NCBI GenBank assembly: GCA_013215025.1
Contig: JABSRR010000006.1
Location: 1-15,801 of the forward strand
Length of the DNA: 15,801 bases
Direction of reading: 5' to 3'
From: Pseudomonadales bacterium
Lineage (GTDB): Bacteria; Pseudomonadota; Gammaproteobacteria; Pseudomonadales; DT-91
Numbering within the stretch: position 1 is the stretch's first letter; each line of letters starts with the position of its first letter. The translations under genes were made by a program, and so were the position numbers. Shown one piece after another: positions 1 to 6,719 of this stretch. A model generated the notes under the pieces. It saw nothing but the letters and a program-made list of their open reading frames with translations. It was not told the DNA's origin and made no database searches.

Positions 1-893
1 TTTGGTTTGATAGCATCAATTTGATAGGGGTTTTCTACCGCCACGACCGCATACAAAACTTTGGTTTGCTCATCTAACACTGATTCTGTTCTGATTAACT
101 TTCCTTCGTATGTGACTTCTTCAGTGCCAAATGTTTGAGTAACTTTTACAGGTAAATCAAGGCTAGAATTTAAACTGGGTAGATCAACCAGACTTCGCTG
201 AGATTGATTCAGCGGTATTCGAATTTCCACAAAATCAATGGCATAAAAATCAGCAATGGCCTGATTTGAAGAAATCAGCTGCCCTTTGTCTGCAATTTTA
301 TTTACTAAAACACCATCAAACGGGGCATAAAAAGAGGCGCGTGAGAGATTTAATTTTGCCACATTTAAATCAGATCGGGCAGCTTCATAAGCGGCCTTAG
401 CTGAGGCATATTGAGGCTCTCTTAGTGCAAGTGATTTTGCAGCAGGATCTTGTGATTTATTTTTTCTTTTCTGCCATTCTTGTTTAGCAACGTTGACCAT
501 GCCCTGTTCTTGAATAAACCTAGCATTAGACTCAGCCAACTGTGCATTAGCTTTGGCAACATTATTCTTGAATAAATGATCTTCAAGTTTGAACATTAAT
601 TCGCCCTGCTTAAAGAAACCGCCATCATGCCATTTAGGGCTTACCCATTCGATTCTACCACTTACTTCTGGAAGAATTTTGAGCTGGGTTCTTGCCAGAA
701 CAACACCGCCAGTTTCAACACCTAGCGCCATCGCCTCAGGATAAATGGTTTGAACAACCACTTCAGGTATTATTGGGTCTTCTACAATACTGCTCGCAAG
801 ATCAGAATCTCTGTTCATAAGAAATACCGCTAGCGCAGTAATACCAATAATGAAAAAAATAAGGATTTTATTATTTTTGTTTGTCGCTTCCAT
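1..893 (-). CDS. HlyD-family periplasmic adaptor (membrane fusion protein), 3' end outside the window
   Basis: The frame is open from an ATG at 893 to the window edge, giving 297 codons without the C-terminus. I read it by hand on the minus strand. Residues 10-27 form one hydrophobic N-terminal anchor with no lipobox Cys, so the protein should sit in the inner membrane facing the periplasm. Next comes the first half of a lipoyl-like domain (PEVSGRIEWVSP at 75-86, KQGELMFKLED at 95-105). An Ala/Lys/Glu-rich helical hairpin spans about 108-185. The second lipoyl half is APFDGVLVNKIADKGQLIS at 190-208, followed by a beta-barrel-like segment. This layout is typical of adaptors that link an inner-membrane RND, MFS or ABC pump to an outer-membrane channel. 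The pump partner would lie beyond the window, so the substrate is unknown. AAAGG lies seven bases before the ATG, and the gene begins 9 bp after the DUF4124 gene, so the two are probably cotranscribed. Confidence 0.85.
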   Translation of the reverse strand, partial: MEATNKNNKILIFFIIGITALAVFLMNRDSDLASSIVEDPIIPEVVVQTIYPEAMALGVETGGVVLARTQLKILPEVSGRIEWVSPKWHDGGFFKQGELMFKLEDHLFKNNVAKANAQLAESNARFIQEQGMVNVAKQEWQKRKNKSQDPAAKSLALREPQYASAKAAYEAARSDLNVAKLNLSRASFYAPFDGVLVNKIADKGQLISSNQAIADFYAIDFVEIRIPLNQSQRSLVDLPSLNSSLDLPVKVTQTFGTEEVTYEGKLIRTESVLDEQTKVLYAVVAVENPYQIDAIKP

Positions 894-902
894 AAACAGC
901 CT

Positions 903-1538
903 TTATTGACGCAATAGCTTCAGCTCTTTGAACCTATCTATAGCTTTGAGATAATCAGTCTTAGTTTGCAGAATATCCTGATTCAGATTTTCCATAATTT
1001 GCTTAGTTGTGGTTAGATTTGATTCCAATTCTTCAATGCGCTTAAGGTTTTGTTCTGCGGCAATATTACCTGATTTTTCAAGACGCGCAGCTTTTACATA
1101 TTCGGCTTCTAACTCATTTTGTACGCCTAAAAGATTTGCATTTAAAATCTGTAAGCGGTTATTCATTTCAAATATTTTTCTATCTCTCTCAGACTCTATA
1201 TCAACGACTGCACTATATCTCCGCAGTAGTTGTAAATCATATTCACGTTGAACTTGCTGCTTCAGTTGCTTAGCTTCATTCTCTTTTTCGGCGAGCGTTA
1301 ACTGATTGAGTTGCTCATCAGACAATTGCTTATCAACAACCTCGACAACTCTGCCAGTATCGGACAGTATCTCATAACCTTCACTAACTCTATCAGGAGG
1401 AATATAACGGCTAATCACAATATTACCGTTAGCATCTTTATAACGATAAAAAGCTGCCTCTTGCGCAAGAGCTTGTAGCGCAACTAAGGATAATATTAGC
1501 CAGAAGCAACAAAAATACGGCTTTATTATTTTTATCAA
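903..1538 (-). CDS. Secreted DUF4124-domain protein with long coiled coil
   Basis: 211 residues. A Sec signal peptide is clear: basic start, hydrophobic run at 8-22, and an ALA cleavage site at 23-25. Residues about 28-65 (FYRYKDANGNIVIS and onward) match the DUF4124 pattern, a small beta-rich periplasmic domain of unknown function. Residues about 72-205 are charged and heptad-like, predicting a long coiled coil and no further membrane segment. The start codon is TTG. It is supported by AAAGGG seven bases upstream, which overlaps the pyrE stop, and no better ATG keeps the signal peptide. The 11-bp gap to pyrE and the 9-bp gap to the adaptor gene suggest one transcript. A periplasmic coiled-coil helper for the neighbouring adaptor is possible but is only inferred from position. 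Confidence 0.8.
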   Translation of the reverse strand: MIKIIKPYFCCFWLILSLVALQALAQEAAFYRYKDANGNIVISRYIPPDRVSEGYEILSDTGRVVEVVDKQLSDEQLNQLTLAEKENEAKQLKQQVQREYDLQLLRRYSAVVDIESERDRKIFEMNNRLQILNANLLGVQNELEAEYVKAARLEKSGNIAAEQNLKRIEELESNLTTTKQIMENLNQDILQTKTDYLKAIDRFKELKLLRQ

Positions 1539-1549
1539 AACTAAACCCT

Positions 1550-2191
1550 TTAAGCGTATTTTTTGCGATAAGCTTGGATCGATTGCAATGTGCTTGCATC
1601 ACCAGAACTTTGAATAAACTGTTCTATATCGGGCAGGGAAATAATACTAAAAACTTTTGCGCCTAAATCAGCTTCTACCTCTTGCACTGCGGTTAGATCA
1701 CCTTTTCCTTTTTCGCAGCGGTCTAAGCCTATCAATACGCCTACCAATTCTGCTTGCTGCTGCTTTAATATGTCTGCAACCTCACGTATCGCTGTGCCTG
1801 CAGTGATCACATCATCAATGACAACCACTTTTTTATTGGCCAAAGGCGCACCCACAAGCTGACCACCCTCGCCATGGGCCTTTTTTTCTTTACGGTTATA
1901 TGCAACCGATATGTCGACATTGAAAAGGTCGTAGTATGCTGCTGCTGTCAGAGCTGATAAAGAAATGCCTTTATAAGCAGGGCCAAAAAGAACATCAAAC
2001 TCTATTTGTGCTTGATGAAGCGCCTGCGCATAGGCTTTTGCCAGCACTGAAAGTGCACTGGATTGATAGAGCTTACCCGCATTAAAAAAATAGGGACTGA
2101 TACGGCCAGACTTCAGGGTAAATTCGCCAAAACAAAGCGCTTCAGATCTGACAGCTGTCTGGATAAATTCGGACTTATAGTGTTGCATCAT
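1550..2191 (-). CDS. pyrE: Orotate phosphoribosyltransferase
   Basis: PyrE transfers ribose-5-phosphate from PRPP to orotate to give OMP, the fifth step of UMP synthesis in the cytoplasm. The PRPP-binding loop VVVIDDVITAGTA is complete, and the family blocks GEFTLKSGRISPYFFNAG, FGPAYKG and the flexible catalytic loop KEKKAHGEGG are all present. Two adjacent ATGs (2191 and 2188) give 213 or 212 residues, matching the 213 of E. coli PyrE. An ATG at 2227 would add 12 residues with no family counterpart. None of these starts has a clear Shine-Dalgarno sequence, so the exact start is uncertain. The gene is divergent from crc, and its stop codon lies inside the ribosome binding site of the downstream DUF4124 gene. 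The A-rich 10-mer AAAAATAATA runs directly into the 2191 ATG. Confidence 0.95.
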   Translation of the reverse strand: MMQHYKSEFIQTAVRSEALCFGEFTLKSGRISPYFFNAGKLYQSSALSVLAKAYAQALHQAQIEFDVLFGPAYKGISLSALTAAAYYDLFNVDISVAYNRKEKKAHGEGGQLVGAPLANKKVVVIDDVITAGTAIREVADILKQQQAELVGVLIGLDRCEKGKGDLTAVQEVEADLGAKVFSIISLPDIEQFIQSSGDASTLQSIQAYRKKYA

Positions 2192-2466
2192 ATTATTTTT
2201 AATTCTCGCCCAAAAGTTGTTCGTCATTTAAAACAACATAGCGTAAAATTGATCTCTTCTGCACTTCTACAGCTTCAATAAAAATTAGATAGACATTTCT
2301 AGCATCAAAATACTAGTATAAAAGCTCTTACCTATTGCAAAAAGTGCATGTTTTTAATGGCTAATCATAACGCTACTGCTGGGCAAACACTATTGAATTC
2401 AGCAAATTAAGCTGTCGATAACAGCTATACCAACGCTTTAATTAATGATTTTAAGGTTTTCTCTTG
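2192..2466. promoter_or_regulatory. Divergent pyrE/crc intergenic region
   Basis: This AT-rich spacer separates two divergent genes and must hold promoters for both. ATACTAGTAT (2310-2319) is a perfect 10-bp palindrome. -10-like hexamers overlap it on both strands: TATAAA at 2317-2322 on plus and TATACT at 2320-2315 on minus. Neither has a well-spaced -35. Nearer crc, TTGAAT (2393-2398) and GATAAC (2417-2422) are 18 bp apart, a weak sigma-70 candidate. GCTGT-CGATA-ACAGC (2411-2425) is a short inverted repeat over that -10. Which of these are used cannot be told from sequence alone. Confidence 0.35.
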
Positions 2467-3240
2467 ATGAGAGTAATTAATTTTTGTGCTGACGGCATCA
2501 AAGCTGCTGCGAAACAAGGCTTCTTTGACTGGGCAGTCAACCAAGACGCTGACATCATATGTATTCAGAACCTTGACTGCGAAGAATACGATTTAACCGA
2601 CGATGTGTTTTTTCCTCAGGGCTATTTCCCGTATTTTTTCGATAATATGGATGGCATCAACGGTGTGGCGATTTATACCCGCAAACTACCTAAAGCCATC
2701 ATGACTGGGCTCAGCTTTAACGACTTTGATATCGAAGCTCGATACATTCAAGCAGACTTTGATGATATCAGCATAGGCTCGATTCTTGTGCCGGAATCAT
2801 CATTGGACGACGCTAATAGCATGGAAAGAAAGGCGCAATTCCTAGATCTTTTGCAGCAACACTTAGAAAAAATTAGTCATAAACGACGTGAGTTCATTTT
2901 TGCGGGGAATTGGCAAATTGCTCATCATAGTCAAGATGTTCAGCAGGAGAAATCCGACGACACACCAGGCTTTCTGACCGAAGAGCGGCGCTGGCTAGAC
3001 GAAGTGACGCATCAGCTAAACTATACCGATGCATTTAGAGAAGCCAATCAAGACAGTGATGAATTTAGCTGGTGGCCAGATAAGCAAAAAGGCGATGGCT
3101 GGCGTGTTGACTTTCAACTGATCTCGCCAGGGATGATTGAGCATGTTGAGTATGCAACCATTTACAAAAGCAAGACTTTTGGCAGTCACGCGCCAGTTAT
3201 TATTGACTACGACTATCCGTTTGAGGAAGACAGCTTTTAA
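2467..3240 (+). CDS. crc: Crc-like catabolite repression control protein (inactive exonuclease III fold)
   Basis: 257 residues from the ATG at 2467; a TTG one codon upstream would add only one residue. The protein has the exonuclease III/EEP fold, and the blocks around GVAIYTR, RYIQADFDDISIGS, PGFLTEERRWLDE, FSWWPD, WRVDFQL and SHAPVIIDYD match Pseudomonas Crc as I recall it. Its place between pyrE and rph is also the Pseudomonas location. In Pseudomonas, Crc has no nuclease activity and works with Hfq as a translational repressor of catabolic genes. Compared with E. coli exonuclease III, Asn7 is Cys7, catalytic Glu34 is Asn35, the GDMN pair Asp151/Asn153 is Asn148/Gln150, and Asp258 is Ser240. 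Asp215 and His241 remain. That supports a regulator rather than a nuclease. An inactive EEP-family protein of other function is the main alternative. Confidence 0.85.
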   Translation: MRVINFCADGIKAAAKQGFFDWAVNQDADIICIQNLDCEEYDLTDDVFFPQGYFPYFFDNMDGINGVAIYTRKLPKAIMTGLSFNDFDIEARYIQADFDDISIGSILVPESSLDDANSMERKAQFLDLLQQHLEKISHKRREFIFAGNWQIAHHSQDVQQEKSDDTPGFLTEERRWLDEVTHQLNYTDAFREANQDSDEFSWWPDKQKGDGWRVDFQLISPGMIEHVEYATIYKSKTFGSHAPVIIDYDYPFEEDSF

Positions 3241-3361
3241 GGGTTTAGCAGCCGTTTATTAGTTATTAGTTACTAGCGAACTAGCCATAGCAAACGCTTG
3301 AAATATTGTATCGCAAAGCAACCGCTAAACGCTGAACTAAACTAAGCAAATTGCTAGCGAG
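3241..3361. other. Convergent crc/rph spacer with short TAG-rich repeats, no clear terminator
   Basis: The spacer between the facing stop codons is rich in short repeats: TTAGTTA occurs twice in tandem-like order at about 3259-3271. CTAGCGAACTAGC (3273-3285) and CTAGCGAGCTA (3354-3364, covering the rph stop) are near copies that could each form a weak 4-bp hairpin. GTTTAGC (3243-3249) and GCTAAAC (3324-3330) could close a long loop. I see no GC-rich stem followed by a T tract on either strand, so no intrinsic terminator is called. Confidence 0.4.
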
Positions 3362-4078
3362 CTAAGACAGCGCCTGTTGCTGCAGTGCAATTAACTCATC
3401 AATACTGTTTGACGCCATTGCCAATAATGATTGCAGCTGATCAGCTGAAAATGGCGCACCCTCCGCCGTACCTTGTACCTCAACAAAGCCGCCCTCAGAC
3501 GTCATAATAATATTCATATCGGTCTCTGCAGAGGAATCTTCTGGATAATCCAGATCCGTTACCACTTGGCCTTGCCAGATACCCACCGAAACTGCAGCAA
3601 CCATTGCCTTAAGCGGGGTCTTTTCTAGCTTGCCAAGGGCAACTAAATGGTTAAACGCATCGGCCAAAGCAACGCAGGCGCCAGTTATTGAGGCTGTTCG
3701 CGTTCCACCGTCTGCCTGAATGACATCGCAGTCTACCGTGACCTGCATTTCACCCATCAGCTCAAGATCGACCACAGCACGTAACGATCGACCTATCAAC
3801 CGCTGAATCTCTACTGTTCTTCCACCTTGCTTACCGCTCGCCGCTTCACGACGCATTCGCGTTCCAGTTGAACGAGGCAGCATACCGTACTCTGCAGTAA
3901 CCCAGCCCTTACCACTGCCACGCAAAAAACCTGGCACTGACTCAGAAACTGAAGCGGTACATAATACTTTGGTATCGCCAAACTCAACCATCACTGAGCC
4001 CTCAGCGTGCTTGGTAAAATTTCGCGTAATCTTTATATCACGCAATTGATCATTTTTTCGGCCACTGGGTCGCTGCAT
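3362..4078 (-). CDS. rph: Ribonuclease PH (tRNA 3'-end phosphorolytic exonuclease)
   Basis: RNase PH trims tRNA precursors from the 3' end using inorganic phosphate and can act on other RNAs. The protein is 238 residues, the E. coli length, and is intact along its whole length. Visible family blocks are [11 protein letters not shown] at the N-terminus, [41 protein letters not shown] with the phosphate-binding Arg near 87, [19 protein letters not shown], and the metal-site acidic stretch [13 protein letters not shown] at 177-189. I chose the ATG at 4078 because MQRPSGR aligns with the standard MRPAGR start and GCGAG lies about ten bases upstream. A GTG at 4096 in the same frame would add six unconserved residues. 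The gene is convergent with crc and divergent from yicC, the usual Pseudomonas-type arrangement. Confidence 0.96.
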   Translation of the reverse strand: MQRPSGRKNDQLRDIKITRNFTKHAEGSVMVEFGDTKVLCTASVSESVPGFLRGSGKGWVTAEYGMLPRSTGTRMRREAASGKQGGRTVEIQRLIGRSLRAVVDLELMGEMQVTVDCDVIQADGGTRTASITGACVALADAFNHLVALGKLEKTPLKAMVAAVSVGIWQGQVVTDLDYPEDSSAETDMNIIMTSEGGFVEVQGTAEGAPFSADQLQSLLAMASNSIDELIALQQQALS

Positions 4079-4170
4079 GCAACTACTCGCTTTCACTCTG
4101 CTTTATTAACAGCGGCGACCATACGAAAAATACACGCTGCAAGCAAGCGCTTACCGAAAAGCTTTCAAAC

Positions 4171-4179
4171 TGATACACT
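4171..4179 (+). promoter_or_regulatory. Extended -10 promoter candidate for yicC
   Basis: TGATACACT has the TGn extension followed by a 4-of-6 match to TATAAT, 30 bases before the yicC ATG. The hexamer 17 bp upstream (TTACCG, 4151-4156) is a poor -35, so the call depends on the extended -10. It would read yicC and possibly the GST-like gene and gmk behind it. Confidence 0.35.
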
Positions 4180-4209
4180 GCTCATTTAGTATTACGCATA
4201 AGAATTCAC

Positions 4210-5076
4210 ATGATACGAAGCATGACCGCTTTTGCCCGCCACGAGTCAAGCGAGACATTTGGCACGCTTATTTGGGAACTCCGATCGGTAAATCACCGCT
4301 ATTTAGAACCTAATTTCAAACTGCCAGAAACGAGTCGCGCTGCAGAGCCAGCTCTGCGCGATATTCTTCGCAACACCGTGGCTCGCGGAAAAATCGAATG
4401 CAGTCTTCGAATCATAAAATCCGATGATGATAGTCATCAGCTAAACATCAACCAAAGCCTACTTCAGCAGCTTATCGCTGCTAATAACGCCGTTGCACAG
4501 CAGATTACAAATGCTCCTGCCGAGTATGCAAGCACCTTCTTGCAATGGCCTGGCGTGCTGCAAACCGCCGATATCGACAAAGATTTACTCAATCAAAGCA
4601 TATGCAAAAGCTTCACTGTTGCGCTAAGCGAGCTTTCAGCTCACCGTGAGCGAGAGGGTGCAGAGTTAGAAAAACTTATCAACGCTAGGCTCGGGGGCAT
4701 TACACAACTGGTAACCGAGATTAAACCACTTATCCCACAAGTCATTGCACAGCAACGCAACAAATTAATTGACCGCTTTGATGAATTAAAACTGGACGCC
4801 GACCAGCAACGCATCGAAGCAGAATTGGTGATCTTAGCCAACAAGATTGACGTTGACGAGGAGCTTGACCGCCTGCTGGCGCATGTCAAAGAAGTTGAAT
4901 TGAGCCTGCAAAAGGGCAGCCCCTGCGGCAGGCGACTCGATTTTTTAATGCAGGAACTAAACCGTGAAGCCAACACACTAGGCTCGAAATCCATGCTGAG
5001 CCAAACATCAAAAGCCACAGTAGATTTAAAAGTGCTGATTGAGCAAATGCGCGAACAAGTGCAAAACATCGAATAA
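4210..5076 (+). CDS. yicC: YicC-family endoribonuclease
   Basis: 288 residues, matching E. coli YicC almost end to end. The N-terminal YicC domain begins MIRSMTAFARHE, with SVNHRYLEPNFKLPE at 26-40. The C-terminal DUF1732 part carries GRRLDFLMQELNREAN at 240-255 and ends in VLIEQMREQVQNIE, the most conserved tail of the family. YicC proteins are endoribonucleases; in E. coli the protein has been linked to cleavage of the small RNA RyhB with PNPase. That role is family knowledge and is not visible here. The gene sits next to rph, another RNA-processing enzyme, on the opposite strand. The ribosome site is weak (AAGAA a few bases upstream). The GST-like gene follows after 16 bp and is probably cotranscribed. 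Confidence 0.95.
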   Translation: MIRSMTAFARHESSETFGTLIWELRSVNHRYLEPNFKLPETSRAAEPALRDILRNTVARGKIECSLRIIKSDDDSHQLNINQSLLQQLIAANNAVAQQITNAPAEYASTFLQWPGVLQTADIDKDLLNQSICKSFTVALSELSAHREREGAELEKLINARLGGITQLVTEIKPLIPQVIAQQRNKLIDRFDELKLDADQQRIEAELVILANKIDVDEELDRLLAHVKEVELSLQKGSPCGRRLDFLMQELNREANTLGSKSMLSQTSKATVDLKVLIEQMREQVQNIE

Positions 5077-5092
5077 GCGATACTGATAAGCT

Positions 5093-5665
5093 ATGAAACT
5101 TGAATTATACGGCAGCTACACCTCACCTTTCGTTCGGCATTGCCGCATTGCAATGAGCCAGGCAAGTTTAGACTATGCCCTGATCGAAACCGATCAACAG
5201 CAAAGCGACAGCTTAGTCAGCACCAAAAAAGTACCGTTTCTAGACATTTCTATGCAGGATCAAAACCTGCGTCTGACCGACTCAAGCAGCATTTTGCGCT
5301 TTATCAGAGAGCACTGCGAACAGATCTTTCTTCCCAGCCTTCAATCGCTGGAGCATTTCTGTTTTATAAACACGCAGCTCGATGCCGCTGCTAATGTTTT
5401 TTATTTGGAGAAATTTGGCCTCAATAGCTCGGACAATCACTATATTGCTCGCCAGCATGCTCGCATAAAACAAGGCCTTGAGAGCCTTGAAGAAATGCAA
5501 ATTGCCTTTCAGGCTGATGATGACGTCAGCCTTAGGCTTGCTTGCTATTTAGACTGGGGAATATTTCGCCAGCGCTTTTCTTTATCTCATCTGCCAAATT
5601 TGCAACAATGCCTGCACGATGCTAACGCCTATACAGCATTTCAACAAACCTCGCCGACAGAGTAA
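5093..5665 (+). CDS. Small glutathione S-transferase-fold protein
   Basis: 190 residues, a little shorter than most cytosolic GSTs (about 200-220). The thioredoxin-like N-terminal domain is recognisable. SYTSPFVRHCRIAM at 8-21 corresponds to the glutathione-site loop and first helix, VPFLDI at 47-52 holds the cis-Pro, and TDSSSILRFI at 62-71 is the family's glutathione-contacting Ser segment. The C-terminal half is helical in composition but shows no motif that assigns a class or substrate. The first-helix residues resemble StcA/YfcF-like or maleylacetoacetate isomerase-like bacterial GSTs only in general terms. It could use glutathione for detoxification, or have become a binding protein. 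It lies between yicC and gmk with gaps of 16 and 5 bp, so it appears built into that operon. The start ATG is the only one that keeps the full N-terminal domain. Confidence 0.8.
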   Translation: MKLELYGSYTSPFVRHCRIAMSQASLDYALIETDQQQSDSLVSTKKVPFLDISMQDQNLRLTDSSSILRFIREHCEQIFLPSLQSLEHFCFINTQLDAAANVFYLEKFGLNSSDNHYIARQHARIKQGLESLEEMQIAFQADDDVSLRLACYLDWGIFRQRFSLSHLPNLQQCLHDANAYTAFQQTSPTE

Positions 5666-5670
5666 GCAAT

Positions 5671-6285
5671 ATGTCTGGAAACTTATTTGTCATTTTCGCC
5701 CCCTCTGGAGCAGGGAAAACAAGCTTGGTGAAGGCGCTGATCGAAACGACTAACGATATTCAAGTATCAGTGTCTCATACCACGCGCGCTCAACGCCCTG
5801 GCGAAATTGATGGCGTGCATTACCATTTTGTTGATCAGTCACAATTTAGTCAACGCCTGCAAGAGTCAGACTTCCTTGAATATGCTGAAGTTTTTGGCCA
5901 CAGTTATGGCACATCCCAAAGCTGGGTTGAGCAAAGTTTGGCCAACGGCACTGACGTGGTGCTTGAAATCGATTGGCAAGGTGCGCAGCAAGTACGTAAA
6001 TTACTGCCCTGTATCAGCATCTGCATCCTGCCGCCGTCGGTTGCAACCTTGCGATCCAGGCTAAATGCCAGAGGCCAAGATGGCGCCGAGGTCATTGAGC
6101 ATCGCATGCAAGCTGCACTGTCTGAAATATCGCACTATAACGAGGCTGACTATCTGATCATTAATGATGATTTTGATACTGCCAAACGAGAGCTCAAATC
6201 GATTGTCGTAGCAGAGCGCAAACGCACTGCTATTCAAAGCGAACGCCATCACAAGCTATTACAGTCGCTATTTCAAGCAAGCTAA
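5671..6285 (+). CDS. gmk: Guanylate kinase
   Basis: Gmk phosphorylates GMP to GDP with ATP, feeding GTP, dGTP and (p)ppGpp synthesis. The 204-residue protein has the P-loop APSGAGKT at 10-17. The GMP-binding segment is SHTTRAQRPGEIDGVHY at 35-51, then FLEYAEVFGHSYGTS at 68-82, and the lid region is RLNARGQDGAEVIEHRM at 130-146. YLIINDDFDTA at 161-171 is the conserved C-terminal block. Nothing is missing. The start is five bases after the stop of the GST-like gene, with GAG upstream, so translation is probably coupled. Downstream, CAGGAAATTCCTG (6289-6301) is a short palindrome without a T tract. rpoZ follows with its own promoter, which places the GTP-supplying kinase beside the (p)ppGpp enzyme gene spoT. 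Confidence 0.97.
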   Translation: MSGNLFVIFAPSGAGKTSLVKALIETTNDIQVSVSHTTRAQRPGEIDGVHYHFVDQSQFSQRLQESDFLEYAEVFGHSYGTSQSWVEQSLANGTDVVLEIDWQGAQQVRKLLPCISICILPPSVATLRSRLNARGQDGAEVIEHRMQAALSEISHYNEADYLIINDDFDTAKRELKSIVVAERKRTAIQSERHHKLLQSLFQAS

Positions 6286-6305
6286 TAGCAGGAAATTCCT
6301 GGGCT

Positions 6306-6333
6306 TTGATATATCTGTAATTTTTGCTAAAAT
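6306..6333 (+). promoter_or_regulatory. Sigma-70 promoter for rpoZ-spoT-ridA
   Basis: TTGATA (6306-6311, 4 of 6 matching TTGACA) and TAAAAT (6328-6333, 5 of 6 matching TATAAT) are 16 bp apart, and the -10 is preceded by TGC, giving an extended -10 element. Transcription should begin near 6340, leaving a leader of about 50 bases before rpoZ. This is the best promoter match on the plus strand. Confidence 0.65.
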
Positions 6334-6354
6334 GGCCAGCTATTTTTATTAACT

Positions 6355-6370
6355 CAGCGCTAAGGCGCTG
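6355..6370 (+). other. Perfect hairpin in the rpoZ leader
   Basis: CAGCGC (6355-6360), a TAAG tetraloop, then GCGCTG (6365-6370) gives a perfect 6-bp GC-rich stem in the predicted 5' leader, 18 bases before the rpoZ ATG. No T run follows, so it is not an intrinsic terminator. It ends just before the GAGA ribosome site (6377-6380). It may stabilise the mRNA or tune initiation; the function is inferred. Confidence 0.5.
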
Positions 6371-6388
6371 CAACATGAGACACACATC

Positions 6389-6631
6389 ATGGCTCGTATT
6401 ACTGTTGAAGATTGTTTAGATAAAGTCGAGAATCGCTTTGAACTCGTTATGGTTGCATCCAAACGTGCTCGGCAAATTGCTGTTGGCGGCCACGAACCAC
6501 TGGTAAAAGAAGAAAATGATAAGCCGACGGTTATAGCCCTTCGTGAACTAGAAGAAGACTTGATTACCCCTGAGTCAGTAGCTCGTGCCGATGAGCAAGA
6601 GGAAGAGTTTGGCCAGGAAGACTTTATTTAA
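6389..6631 (+). CDS. rpoZ: RNA polymerase omega subunit
   Basis: Omega is the small subunit that helps fold and hold beta-prime in RNA polymerase and forms part of one ppGpp-binding site in E. coli polymerase. The protein has 80 residues, within the usual range. It starts [20 protein letters not shown], whose MARxTVxDC motif is the E. coli ppGpp site-1 contact region, and continues with [13 protein letters not shown] and the [12 protein letters not shown] block. The acidic tail ([11 protein letters not shown]) is typical. The ATG is preceded by GAGA at eight bases. The position between gmk and spoT is the standard gammaproteobacterial one and places a ppGpp target beside the ppGpp synthetase/hydrolase gene. 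Confidence 0.97.
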   Translation: MARITVEDCLDKVENRFELVMVASKRARQIAVGGHEPLVKEENDKPTVIALRELEEDLITPESVARADEQEEEFGQEDFI

Positions 6632-6719
6632 CGGCCAATCAATACCCTCAAGCATGAGACTGCTGATTGCAATGACTATGCCCACGCATAACACCTAGCC
6701 TTTGATGAGACTTCGTGAT

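Noticed and set aside
4641..5069. Long open frame antisense to yicC (142 codons)
   Set aside because: It lies wholly inside a well-conserved gene, is Ser/Cys-rich low-complexity in translation and shows no family motif or ribosome site.
6289..6301. CAGGAAATTCCTG palindrome after gmk as a terminator
   Set aside because: The stem is short, the loop is too small and no T tract follows.
6375..6419. Short upstream open frame overlapping the rpoZ start (ATG at 6375, 14 codons)
   Set aside because: It has no ribosome site of its own; its ATGAGA is the Shine-Dalgarno sequence of rpoZ.
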